Position numbers and translations under genes: made by a program. The notes under the pieces are model-generated. The model saw only the letters and a list, made by a program, of their open reading frames with translations. It was not told the origin of the DNA and searched no databases. DNA of 64,000 nt from an uncultured Sutterella sp. (GTDB lineage: Bacteria > Pseudomonadota > Gammaproteobacteria > Burkholderiales > Burkholderiaceae_F): positions 42,631 to 106,630 of the forward strand of contig CAAEPH010000032.1 in NCBI GenBank assembly GCA_900757865.1, in the 5' to 3' direction. Shown here piece by piece: positions 63,653 to 64,000 of the stretch (position 1 is the stretch's first letter; every line of letters begins with the position of its first letter).

Positions 63653-64000
63653 AGTTATTTCTCCTCCGAAAGTCTTTTTCTTTCGAGCACATACCACGCT
63701 TAGTCTTTCTCGCTTGCGGGTGTGCGATCGCGTCGCCCACATTGTATTAGAAAGCATGGCTCCTCTGTGCCCGCTTTGGCGTTTGGGAGGGTATCTGGGT
63801 GGCGTTGTCGCCCGCCAACACTCGTCAACAGCCATCTAGACATCGGCATAAGATTCGCTTAAGCTTATGAGCAGTCACTTTCCTGCAACGTTTGAGGTGA
63901 CCCGTCAGTAAGAATTTAGACAAAGTTGGACATTGTCCTTCTTAGCCCAATTCTCTTAACCACTTTGCGTTCAATTGAACACTAAAGCGACGCCGCGACG
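63653..64000. other. Upstream region of endA at the window edge
   Basis: Contains the endA promoter region. No gene starts that I can support before the window ends. Confidence 0.4.

Overview
The window looks like chromosomal DNA of a host-associated betaproteobacterium (Burkholderiales), most likely Sutterellaceae. This is inferred from the porin type, the H-NS variant with a GRGRTPKW-like core, the FixJ/TtrS-style signalling next to a Tat-exported flavin reductase with a small multihaem cytochrome, and the mix of anaerobic-respiration genes. No rRNA, tRNA, integrase or CRISPR array was seen.

Layout. 1-4.1 kb: tail of an LPG_synthase_C (DUF2156) gene, a remnant of a YadA-type trimeric autotransporter anchor, and a complete type Va autotransporter with a DPGT-repeat linker. 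4.6-8.0 kb: Fur/Zur-family regulator followed by a ZnuA-ZnuC-ZnuB zinc importer. 8.5-13.3 kb: tandem universal stress protein, RIO/KdkA-like kinase and BisC-type molybdoreductase. 13.6-18 kb: frameshifted 2-keto-4-pentenoate hydratase pseudogene, BetT-like transporter and H-NS-like protein. 18.9-27.6 kb: small exported protein, Sfp-type phosphopantetheinyl transferase, then tamA and tamB. 28.1-29.3 kb: porin.

29.7-41.8 kb is an A+T-richer accessory island. Its left edge is an IS5-family remnant. Next come three tightly packed rightward genes: a GTPase with S1/OB-like N-terminal sequence, a YfjP/YeeP-like GTPase with a CFI-box-like C-terminus, and a very acidic HNH protein. They meet tail to tail, with no base between stop codons, a leftward zorA-zorB-zorC-zorD operon, that is, a complete type I Zorya anti-phage system. 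The GTPase-GTPase-HNH operon is the best candidate for an undescribed module.

41.8-64 kb returns to core-like DNA: ccmF-ccmH-ccmI, a parvulin-type periplasmic isomerase, an AbgA-like M20 hydrolase, TyrA, a TtrS/TtrR-like two-component system divergent from a flavoprotein/trihaem-cytochrome reductase pair, an EamA half transporter, purL, an NhaC antiporter and an EndA-type nuclease. Several regulatory-looking inverted or direct repeats are listed separately.

Functional links: cytochrome c maturation genes, a c-type cytochrome reductase partner and a molybdoreductase fit a respiratory, low-oxygen lifestyle. TamA/TamB, porin and autotransporter are outer-membrane biogenesis and surface genes. 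Zorya and the adjoining GTPase/HNH operon are probable defence cargo.
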